A stretch of 64,000 nucleotides of DNA, from assembly GCA_964527785.1 (NCBI GenBank), contig CAZGNO010000008.1, forward strand, positions 1-64,000, given 5' to 3'. The notes under the pieces were generated by a model, which saw only the letters and a list, made by a program, of their open reading frames with translations, searched no databases and was not told the DNA's origin. Origin of the DNA: JADJXV01 sp964527785. GTDB lineage: Bacteria > Bacteroidota > Ignavibacteria > Kapaibacteriales > UBA961. Shown here piece by piece: positions 42,576 to 50,108 of this stretch. The position numbers and the translations under genes were made by a program. Positions within the stretch are counted from its first letter, which is position 1. Every line of letters begins with the position of its first letter.

Positions 42576-42976
42576 AAAATATTATTTTCAAGTGTATCGA
42601 ATCACAATGTCATGACCAACAATTTGATGTGAATCATTTAATAATGGCATTAAACTTTTCATATACATACTTACGGGAACTTACTTACAAATATTACAGT
42701 CAATCACCCCGTGAGCTCATCGAATCAATTCGATTAGCATCTACATTCAAATACATTGATAGTAATCTTCCCTTGGAAGTTATTTGTATTAAATGTGGAT
42801 TTGGTAATTACAAAACTTTTAGAACTGCTTTTGAAAAGAGGTTAGGAATTTCTGCGGCAAAAGCAAGAGTAGCACTGTGCAGAATCAACAATAAAGAAGT
42901 ACTTGTAAATAAATGGCAACAACAAATATGGTCTAAAGGGAGAACTCCTCTAGTAACCAAAGAAATAGACATATAG
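42572..42976 (+). CDS. AraC-type HTH regulator, domain only
   Basis: 134 residues holding the AraC DNA-binding domain: first HTH QFDVNHLIMALNFSYTYLRE, linker SPRELIESIRLASTFKYI, second HTH LEVICIKCGFGNYKTFRTAF and KRLGISAAKAR. There is no ligand or receiver domain, so it may be a truncated regulator or the C-terminal domain of a larger one. It likely controls the exported pair downstream. Confidence 0.65.
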   Translation: MKNIIFKCIESQCHDQQFDVNHLIMALNFSYTYLRELTYKYYSQSPRELIESIRLASTFKYIDSNLPLEVICIKCGFGNYKTFRTAFEKRLGISAAKARVALCRINNKEVLVNKWQQQIWSKGRTPLVTKEIDI

Positions 42977-43038
42977 CTCTGATTTTTACCTCTGATTTTT
43001 ACCTCTGATTTTTACCTCTGATTTTTACCTCTGATTTT
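42977..43038 (+). repeat. 13-bp tandem repeat, unit CTCTGATTTTTAC
   Basis: Four exact copies (42977-42989, 42990-43002, 43003-43015, 43016-43028) and a ten-base partial follow the stop of the AraC-like gene. No inverted symmetry inside the unit. It could be a replication-slippage array or a set of protein binding sites. Confidence 0.95.
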
Positions 43039-43198
43039 GGGTCTTGACCGGTAATGATTATTGGAGTATTTTTGTTGAGAACATATTTGCTTAGCATCTT
43101 TCATGGTTATATACTAATTAATCTCTGTAACTTTCCCACAGAGTATTAACATTGAATATCCAAGAAAGGTGGGAAAGAGCTATTGAATATTGTTCGCC

Positions 43199-43228
43199 CG
43201 CACCATTAAAACCTCTCGTGGTGCGAGG
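43199..43228 (+). promoter_or_regulatory. Competing stems in the leader of the small exported protein gene
   Basis: CGCACCA (43199-43205) can pair with TGGTGCG (43219-43225). The last base of that right arm is also the first base of GAGG (43225-43228), which can pair with CCTC (43212-43215). The two stems exclude each other, an attenuator-like layout about 80 bp before the start at 43306. Weak, by inspection only. Confidence 0.25.
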
Positions 43229-43305
43229 TCGTGTGCAACGAAGAAAACATGAGAGATATGTGTTTTTAGCTAATTTCTTTATTAAAATTTTTAGGAGTTT
43301 AAAGT

Positions 43306-43617
43306 ATGCAAACATCAATGAAAAGCTATTTCAAAAAAGCAATATTGGCAGTTGCTCTATTCGTTGGATTTATGAGTTTAGACGCTAAAGCGGGGCTGCA
43401 ACCCGGTATATATCCTGCCTACCATTCATCCACTTGTAATCCTTGCTGTTATGTTCCTGCTAACAATTGTATTATAATTGTAATTGTGGTTCAAGCAGTG
43501 TATTCTGATGGTTCGTTTGGTCCTGTTGGTGCTATTGTTCCCAGTTCGGATCCGGAATGGCAATTCCAGACGAATACTTTGATTGAGAATAATACAATTA
43601 GATTCAATAATGAATAA
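43306..43617 (+). CDS. Small exported Cys-rich protein
   Basis: 103 residues; AGGAG lies about 10 bases before the ATG. A signal peptide (KKAILAVALFVGFMSLDAKA) is followed by a mature peptide with a Cys cluster (STCNPCCYVPANNC) and hydrophobic IIIVIVVQAVY. It resembles small leader-bearing Cys peptides that pair with exported thiol proteins in Bacteroidota, but I do not recognise a family. A hairpin separates it from the next gene. Confidence 0.6.
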   Translation: MQTSMKSYFKKAILAVALFVGFMSLDAKAGLQPGIYPAYHSSTCNPCCYVPANNCIIIVIVVQAVYSDGSFGPVGAIVPSSDPEWQFQTNTLIENNTIRFNNE

Positions 43618-43628
43618 CTTTTTTTTAA

Positions 43629-43660
43629 AGGGCTGGAGTTTTTTCAGCCCTCATTTTATA
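43629..43660 (+). terminator. Hairpin between the small exported protein and the thioredoxin-like gene
   Basis: AGGGCTG (43629-43635) pairs with CAGCCCT (43645-43651), followed by CATTTTAT. It may stop most transcripts, giving more of the small protein than of the large one. Confidence 0.65.
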
Positions 43661-43688
43661 AAATACTTTCATTAACATTTGACTGCCA

Positions 43689-45131
43689 ATGAAATATATA
43701 ATTACGGTTTTCTTTTGCACTATCACATATGCATTTTCAATTCCGGTAGAAAACGTCAAGACAGATGCAATAATTAGCCTCTATAAGCAAGCATTCAAAT
43801 CACAGCTACCAACTTCGGGCTTTGTTATACTGATTTTTAACGAGGAAAACTGTAGCTTCTGTTTCAACGAGTACAATTTGTTTTGGGCAAAAAATTTAAG
43901 AGAAGGAAATTCTCCGCCAGTTTTGGCACTTTATGCCTCAGACAGACCATATACACTCAAAGAAATTCAGAAGGAATACAATATTGAAGTTCCTATTCTT
44001 ACGATAGAACCTGACACACTCCTCTCCCTATTACCAAACATTCAATTACCTTCAGCGATTGGATTTACTCAAGATGGTAGAAAATCCTTCACTCATAAAA
44101 TGGGGGCTAGTGACGAAGTTGTGAATCAATTCAACGGATACACAAAGTTACAACAACTTGTCTTGGGACTTGCAGCACCTAAAAAGCTTTTTTTAAAAGA
44201 CTCCATCAAAATTGACGAAAAAGATAATATTATTTTAGGAAATTTTCAAATTGAAACATTCAATGACGGATACGCTATTACTGATTCAAAAAAAAGACGA
44301 TTAAATCTATATGACAGAACAGGTAAGCAAATAGAAATGGTTGATTTTGGAGATAGTTCTAAATTTATTGATTCCGCCATGCCACTATTCACATACAGTA
44401 AAAAAATTAAAGATACCCTTTTTTGCTTAGGAGCAAAACCTCTACTTATTAAAAAAGGACCGACACCCGATAAAGACATATACAACCTACTCCCTAATCT
44501 TTGTATTATTCACAATAGCAAAATTGTCTGCGATACTTCTATTTCGAACGTTTCTATATTACCCCCTCTAGTTGTACTACAAAATTCAATTGTAGCCAAG
44601 ATAATGAAATGGAATGCGTTACAAAATCAAGATTCTCTTAGAGCAATGCCTACCATTGTACAGTTTTCAAAGAATGGTAAACCACTTCGGTTTTATGGAA
44701 ATGTTGATAGTCTCTATTTTAAAAGAGCGCAGAACTTTGATTTTTTTTATAATGATATTGTTCCTGATTCTGACACGGGCGTAGTCATTCTGGATTATCT
44801 GTCTGGAAGAGTTCAGGTGTTTTCAGACGGTGGCAAATTACTTACAGATTTCCATTATCACCCGATTGCAACCGGAGATACGACTAATAAATTTGAATAT
44901 ATTCAGATTTGCCGTGACGAAAAAACTCAAAAATACTATATATTCCTTAAAAATAGTAGTTCTAAGAAGAAGTATGTTTCATGTGTTGATAAAAACGGGA
45001 TGGCTTCTTGGGAGCTCCTTGAAGTTCCCCAATCAACCGAGCGTCTTGTGCGTGCAAAAGATGGAAAAACCATCTATCTATGTAATAAAAAACGTGACGG
45101 AATTTATATTGAGCAATGGGTGGTTCAGTAA
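43689..45131 (+). CDS. Exported thioredoxin-like protein with propeller-like C-terminus
   Basis: 480 residues. A signal peptide (MKYIITVFFCTITYAFSIPV) leads into a thioredoxin-like start: SGFVILIFNEENCSFCFNEY with a CSFC redox pair, then PVLALYASD and QLPSAIGFTQDG. From about 180 on, strands repeat every 40-50 residues (GNFQIETFNDGYAITDSKKR, GVVILDYLSGRVQVFSDGGK), like the six-bladed propellers of Bacteroidota exported proteins. The preceding Cys-rich peptide could be its partner or substrate. Confidence 0.55.
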   Translation: MKYIITVFFCTITYAFSIPVENVKTDAIISLYKQAFKSQLPTSGFVILIFNEENCSFCFNEYNLFWAKNLREGNSPPVLALYASDRPYTLKEIQKEYNIEVPILTIEPDTLLSLLPNIQLPSAIGFTQDGRKSFTHKMGASDEVVNQFNGYTKLQQLVLGLAAPKKLFLKDSIKIDEKDNIILGNFQIETFNDGYAITDSKKRRLNLYDRTGKQIEMVDFGDSSKFIDSAMPLFTYSKKIKDTLFCLGAKPLLIKKGPTPDKDIYNLLPNLCIIHNSKIVCDTSISNVSILPPLVVLQNSIVAKIMKWNALQNQDSLRAMPTIVQFSKNGKPLRFYGNVDSLYFKRAQNFDFFYNDIVPDSDTGVVILDYLSGRVQVFSDGGKLLTDFHYHPIATGDTTNKFEYIQICRDEKTQKYYIFLKNSSSKKKYVSCVDKNGMASWELLEVPQSTERLVRAKDGKTIYLCNKKRDGIYIEQWVVQ

Positions 45132-45288
45132 GGTAATAGCGTCCAACAGAACACACAGGAACTCACACAGTTTCAGTACCGACCTCAGGTCTTCCTACAG
45201 GATTATATTTCCTTCGATTTACAGACGGCAAAACATCCGTTACCAAGCCGTTTATGATAGTTCAGTAAAACAACTCCAGTCTTATAAT

Positions 45289-45325
45289 AAAAACGCCGTT
45301 AGAGTATAAAACTAACGGCGTTTTT
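45289..45325. terminator. Strong bidirectional terminator
   Basis: AAAAACGCCGTTAG (45289-45302) and CTAACGGCGTTTTT (45312-45325) are perfect 14-bp arms with a 9-base loop; both strands end with T runs. It lies between converging genes. Confidence 0.9.
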
Positions 45326-45353
45326 GTTTTACTATCAATGAATAAATCATCTA

Positions 45354-45983
45354 TCACTCCTCCGGCTCATCACCCCATTTATTCAAAAGTTCACGCATCG
45401 GATCAAGATGCCGAATAAATATTTGTAAACACATAAACATCACAAACATTGTGTGCTGTGAAAGCGGCTCGCAGGGTAATTGCATAAACCACCGAACAAT
45501 AGTCGTCGGCGCAGTTCCCACCAATACTGCCGCCCCAAGAGTGCCCGAAATATTTCCTACGTGAACATTACGGCGAATAGCATAATATCCCGTTGCCCAC
45601 ATCATACACCAAAAAATCAATGTTATCGGATTTATTGCAAGCGACACTCCTGCAGCAGTTGCAAGCCCGCGTCCGCCTTTCCCGCGAAGGAATACATTGA
45701 AATTATGACCGATAACTACCATTATCCCCGCAAGTGCTGCACTGAAAAACTCATTATCCATCATCACTCGTGCAAGCATTACTGCGCCGTACCCTTTAGC
45801 TACATCTATCAGTAATACCAATGCGCCTAACACCTTGCTTCCGGTTACTTCATAACTGTTCAAAACCCCTACATTGCCGCTGCCTTCACCGCGAATGTCT
45901 TTACCTGTACGAAATTTGACCAATAAATACGCGCTGGGAATTGTACCGATAAAATAACTTATAAGAGCAACGAGTATATGCAT
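45354..45983 (-). CDS. plsY: Glycerol-3-phosphate acyltransferase PlsY
   Basis: 209 residues, four to five membrane segments. PlsY motifs: FIGTIPSAYLLVKF, GEGSGNVGVLN (motif 1), VLLIDVAKGYGAV and VIGHNFNVFLRGKGGRGLAT (phosphate loop). It makes lysophosphatidic acid from acyl phosphate at the membrane; the Pta-made acetyl phosphate is unrelated. Confidence 0.92.
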   Translation of the reverse strand: MHILVALISYFIGTIPSAYLLVKFRTGKDIRGEGSGNVGVLNSYEVTGSKVLGALVLLIDVAKGYGAVMLARVMMDNEFFSAALAGIMVVIGHNFNVFLRGKGGRGLATAAGVSLAINPITLIFWCMMWATGYYAIRRNVHVGNISGTLGAAVLVGTAPTTIVRWFMQLPCEPLSQHTMFVMFMCLQIFIRHLDPMRELLNKWGDEPEE

Positions 45984-46018
45984 AATCTGTATGGATGTAA
46001 TGAAAATTAAAGAAGAAC

Positions 46019-46525
46019 CTAAGAAAGTTGGTAAAGCATTTGAACAAGCCCGGTAGAAAATCTCTGGAAATCAATAAGCATGAGTGGAATTTTGCTGTTA
46101 ATATTCAAGAATAGCTGCTTACCGTCACCAAGTATTATCGGATGAATAGAAAGCATCAGCTCATCAACCAGCTTTAGATTCATGAAATCAGTTATGAGGT
46201 TTGCTCCACCAAACAGCCAAATATCCTTACCATTCTGGTTTTTAATCTCGTTGACTGACTGCTCAAAATTATTGCTGATAATTGTTGCATTGGCTGATTG
46301 ACCGAGTGTTCTCGAAAAAACATATTTCTTCATCTCGGGGTAAGGATTATCTTCTGTTCGCATTAGAAGTTCATAGCTTTTACGCCCTAAGAAAATTGCG
46401 TCAGTATGCCGGAAAAATTCGGACATATTATAGTCTTGGTCGGTAAAACACCAATCATATTCTCCGTTTGGTCCCTCGATAAAACCGTCCAAGCTGACAG
46501 CAAGATTCATTATAACTTTTCTCAT
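46019..46525 (-). CDS. RibD C-terminal / dihydrofolate reductase-like protein
   Basis: The start at 46525 has AAGGATAGG upstream on this strand and gives MRKVIMNLAVSLDGFIEGPN, the family start; a longer frame begins at 46549. 168 residues with DAIFLGRKSYELLMR, KYVFSRTL and IWLFGGANLITDFMN, the pyrimidine reductase fold that uses NADPH. Real substrate unknown. Confidence 0.85.
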   Translation of the reverse strand: MRKVIMNLAVSLDGFIEGPNGEYDWCFTDQDYNMSEFFRHTDAIFLGRKSYELLMRTEDNPYPEMKKYVFSRTLGQSANATIISNNFEQSVNEIKNQNGKDIWLFGGANLITDFMNLKLVDELMLSIHPIILGDGKQLFLNINSKIPLMLIDFQRFSTGLVQMLYQLS

Positions 46526-46555
46526 ACCTATCCTTCTAATTTCAATCAAATACTT

Positions 46556-46819
46556 TCAATCGTTTTCTTCCTCTGCGCTTGGAATATACATTGCACCATC
46601 ATTCATATAGAATGATAATGCACCGGACGGGCATTTCTTTACTTGCTCAATAATCGCTTCTGAGGATGCCTCATCCATTGTAATCCACGGCCTTTCGGCC
46701 GGACGAAAAACAATAGGCAAACCTCTGGCGCACACAGCAGAGTGAATACATCTGTGCGGCTGCCATACAACGGTAACTTCACCGTTGGTATATTTGGTTG
46801 TTACAGTTCCTTCACTCAT
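46556..46819 (-). CDS. Divergent 4Fe-4S mono-cluster protein (Fer4_19)
   Basis: 87 residues: VVWQPHRCIHSAVCARGLPI with the first Cys residues and QVKKCPSGALSFYM with the last; the layout of the Fer4_19 family, single-cluster ferredoxin-like. It is transcribed just before the RibD-like gene; the gap to that gene's proposed start is 30 bp. Confidence 0.85.
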   Translation of the reverse strand: MSEGTVTTKYTNGEVTVVWQPHRCIHSAVCARGLPIVFRPAERPWITMDEASSEAIIEQVKKCPSGALSFYMNDGAMYIPSAEEEND

Positions 46820-46898
46820 ATATTTCCCTCCAAATTAAACAGTACATAAATTGATTACAGCAATTACTCCTTACAGCATATTCCTTATCACTTTTCTC

Positions 46899-49244
46899 TT
46901 ACTTTTCCTCAGCCATTATCTTCCTTGCTTCTGCAAGTCCATGTTCGATTGTCTGTTCGGGGAGTTCTACTTCAAAGCCGGTATGTGGCACTCCACGCTG
47001 TGCTGAAACTCTTCGCTTCACTTCCAAAAACGCCTCTTCTGCCTCCTTCGCTCTACCAAGATACAAGAGCGCATACGCCTTTAGATGAAGTGCATACGCT
47101 TGCTTTGGTGCTTTTTCAAGCGAGTCATCAGCCCACATCAATGCTTCGTGGTAGCGTTTGCCATTGCCGGCAATCTGAGCCAAAGCAGCAGAGGCACTCG
47201 CTCCGATAGTAGAAGAAAGCGTGCCGAATTCAATTGCCAATTTCAATGCTTGTTCGGATTGCTCTACCAGATTCATCCGTCCGAGTGTTTGCCCCAATTG
47301 AAACCACGCATAGCTGTTTTCGGGTTCTTCCTTAACGTGCTCTATAAGTAATTCGTAATTTCGCTTTACCTTTTGTTCCATTACTTCGCGATTTTGGTCA
47401 TAGCCGAGATGGAGTATCTCCACTTCGCTCATAATCAACTGTCCGCCGAGTAAAAGAATTGATGGTGTTATCTGCTCATGCACCCTACCTTGAAAATACA
47501 TATTCGGATAGCCGTAATTCTTAAATATTCGTGGATAACTTCCTCTATGAACTTCACTCTCACCGGATGTTTGGCGATGCGGGCTGACAATAGAACACAC
47601 AACAGCACCAATTTCTTCGGGTAATTCTTCCAACATCTCACGCAGATGGGTACGGGCAGCAGTGTGTAACCGTTCGTCTGCATCAAGATACAGTATCCAT
47701 TTCCCAGTACAGTGTTTAAGTGATTCATTCCTTGCTTCTGCAAAATCTCCTGTCCATTCTTTTTCATACACTGAAGCTCCGAATAGCCGGGCAATTTCCA
47801 TTGTAGAGTCAGTCGAGCCGGTATCGAGAATAATAATTTCATCAACTATACCCGCCACACTTTCCAGACACCCTGCCAGATTCTTCTCTTCATTCTTCAC
47901 AATCATACTGAGTGAGAGAAGCGGCTTCGCTGTACTATCTTTTGGGTGACGAATGTTCTTACTATTTTCTGATAATTTAACTTTTTGGAAAAAATCAGAA
48001 GGGCGTTCATTCACTTCTAGTTTTACGGCAGCTTTTTGAGCGTGAACTTGCGCTAAGAAACCGCGAATATCCTCTCGTTCAGGGGCGATTTCAGCAGCAT
48101 ATTGAAGATGCTTCTCTGCTTCATCGAATTGATGGTTATGGAGAGCAACATTAGCCATGCCAACCAGACATCCCAATTCACGACTGTTAGCTTGCAGACC
48201 TCGTTCAAATTCATTACCGGCTTCTTCCCACAATTGCAACGCGGCATAACTTCTACCCATTCTAAACGATAATTGTTCCTGTGGCAGATGATATTCTCCG
48301 GCAATCTGTGCAAGCCCGTCGGCAGACTGCTGTGCAAATGCCATTGCCGTGTAACTTTCAATTGCTTCGGCATACCGTCCCAGTGCGGAATACGCCTCAC
48401 CTACTATAAAATGTGCCATCACCTGATGCGGAATTATCTCTAGCGCCTGTTTTGCTTGAGTAATGGCACGGTCATAATTTCCTAATTGACAAGCAATTAT
48501 CGCAATATAGCACAATGATTGAGGGCGAACAATACTATGCTCACCTGCATATAGTAATGCACTTTCAATATCTTTCTCGGCAGCACCGATATTTGCCAAA
48601 GCTAGATGTGTTTTGGCACGGTTGAAATATGCATATGCGTGTGTAGGACGCTCTTGAATCGCAACATCGAGGAGTGCGAGATTACGTTGCTGTTTGCCGA
48701 GCATAGCTTCCTGTGAGAGATTATATCCTTCGTGATAAAACTTCACGGGGGAATGTTCTACCTCTAGTCCTAGTCGCAAAATTGGCTCTAAAACTTGCTC
48801 GTGGATAATTCCCTCGAAACGAATATTCGGGGAATTTCTAAACAGCCGTAAAAGTTTTGATGAATAACTGTCTATTGCCCCATCATCACGAGCGGCATCA
48901 GAGCGGACATCCACCAGATATCCTCCTGTGGTTGATTTGCCTGCTGCAAGTGTCCAAATAACGTCTTTAGGGTTCAGAAGCCGCTCATCACAGTCTATAC
49001 TTAAAATCCACTGGCATACTGCAGCACCAAGAGCAATATTTCGTGCTTCGGAGAAATTATTATTCCACTTGTGATGAAGTACCCTGCAACCATAATTCTC
49101 AGCAATTTTCACAGTAGCATCTGTTGAACCGGTATCTACAAGGATAATTTCATTTGCAATAGAAGCAATAGACTCCAAACATTCCGGTAACATCTTCTCT
49201 TCATTTCGGGCAATAATGCAAACAGAAAGTAAATTCTCATTCAT
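46899..49244 (-). CDS. Double GT2 glycosyltransferase with TPR repeats
   Basis: 781 residues. Two GT2 domains: residues 1-190 (SVCIIARNEEKMLPECLESI, DTGSTDATVKIAENYG, SIDCDERL) and about 445-620 (SLSMIVKNEEKNLAGCLESV, DTGSTDSTMEIARLFG, YLDADERL). TPR repeats lie between them (about 195-420) and after (about 630-760). The two domains are clearly duplicates. It probably adds sugars to a surface glycan or protein; acceptor unknown. Confidence 0.85.
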   Translation of the reverse strand: MNENLLSVCIIARNEEKMLPECLESIASIANEIILVDTGSTDATVKIAENYGCRVLHHKWNNNFSEARNIALGAAVCQWILSIDCDERLLNPKDVIWTLAAGKSTTGGYLVDVRSDAARDDGAIDSYSSKLLRLFRNSPNIRFEGIIHEQVLEPILRLGLEVEHSPVKFYHEGYNLSQEAMLGKQQRNLALLDVAIQERPTHAYAYFNRAKTHLALANIGAAEKDIESALLYAGEHSIVRPQSLCYIAIIACQLGNYDRAITQAKQALEIIPHQVMAHFIVGEAYSALGRYAEAIESYTAMAFAQQSADGLAQIAGEYHLPQEQLSFRMGRSYAALQLWEEAGNEFERGLQANSRELGCLVGMANVALHNHQFDEAEKHLQYAAEIAPEREDIRGFLAQVHAQKAAVKLEVNERPSDFFQKVKLSENSKNIRHPKDSTAKPLLSLSMIVKNEEKNLAGCLESVAGIVDEIIILDTGSTDSTMEIARLFGASVYEKEWTGDFAEARNESLKHCTGKWILYLDADERLHTAARTHLREMLEELPEEIGAVVCSIVSPHRQTSGESEVHRGSYPRIFKNYGYPNMYFQGRVHEQITPSILLLGGQLIMSEVEILHLGYDQNREVMEQKVKRNYELLIEHVKEEPENSYAWFQLGQTLGRMNLVEQSEQALKLAIEFGTLSSTIGASASAALAQIAGNGKRYHEALMWADDSLEKAPKQAYALHLKAYALLYLGRAKEAEEAFLEVKRRVSAQRGVPHTGFEVELPEQTIEHGLAEARKIMAEEK

Positions 49245-49452
49245 AGTTAAAATTCAGTTTTGCACATTAAAAAAAGTAAAAATCTCCACCCAAATTACCC
49301 GTCAGCATTTCATCATAAAAACATCAGAAGGAATTCTGATACTTTTTTCACTTTGCTCAGGAAGCACCGAATCAATATTACAGACCCTTTTTAATTCAAT
49401 ACCATAAAAAAGGAATATAACAAAATTTCAATATTTTCACCGGCAGACGTGT

Positions 49453-49833
49453 TTACTTTCCACCAACAAATTCTATTATATTTCCTGAAGGGTCTATTGC
49501 TTCGAACCAATAATTATCACTGCCCATATCCATTGGCTCTTCACACAAACACTCTATGCTTGCATTACGGAGTTTTTCGAGCATGGCAGAAGTAGAACCA
49601 ACAGCGAAACACAAGGTAGTCCGTATTTCCGACTTAGGTCTGGGAGCTTTGGTTCTCCTGCCTACGAGATATAATCCTCTTTCGTCAGGCAGACTAAAAT
49701 AGCACGCATAATCACCCATCGGCGAGTAATCACTTAGTCCGAGAAGTCCGTTGTAGAACGAAAATGAGCTTGTATAATCGTCGGCGTAGATACTTCCCAT
49801 ATCCAGTCCGGTAATCATAGTTTTGTTTTCCAT
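49453..49833 (-). CDS. VOC-family (glyoxalase-like) protein
   Basis: 126 residues: GSIYADDYTSSFSFYNGLLG at the start, ETTLCFAVGS-like strand (IRTTLCFAVGSTSAMLEKL) and C-terminal YWFEAIDPSGNIIEFVGGK with the metal-ligand Glu. Dioxygenase/glyoxalase-fold protein with unknown substrate. Confidence 0.8.
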   Translation of the reverse strand: MENKTMITGLDMGSIYADDYTSSFSFYNGLLGLSDYSPMGDYACYFSLPDERGLYLVGRRTKAPRPKSEIRTTLCFAVGSTSAMLEKLRNASIECLCEEPMDMGSDNYWFEAIDPSGNIIEFVGGK

Positions 49834-50108
49834 TATCTGATTCCTGAAAAAAATTAATAAATGTTAAAAGAGATTTTGCATACAAAAATAACAACTTTAA
49901 CTGACAACTGTATGTCAATTGAAAAATAAGACATTGAAAGGCATTCCGGATTACTTTGGCATATTTTTATGTGTATCTATTTCATAATAAAAGGAACTTT
50001 TTTCGTGGTGACGAAGTTTAGATAAAAGTTAGACTGCAATTTCGTGGTAATTCCGACAAAATTTTGTACTTTGCAGTAGTAAAGATTTCTCATTCCCTTG
50101 ATATTTTA

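Noticed and set aside
42977..43038. CRISPR-like array
   Set aside because: The units are 13 bp with no spacers between them; it is a simple tandem repeat.
43152..43388. 78-codon frame before the Cys-rich exported protein
   Set aside because: It overlaps the better gene at 43306, which has a ribosome site and signal peptide, and it reads as low-quality basic sequence across a hairpin leader.
44830..45309. 159-codon frame overlapping the end of the thioredoxin/propeller-like gene
   Set aside because: It is a shadow of the real frame; its C-terminal part runs into a perfect terminator and has no domain signal.
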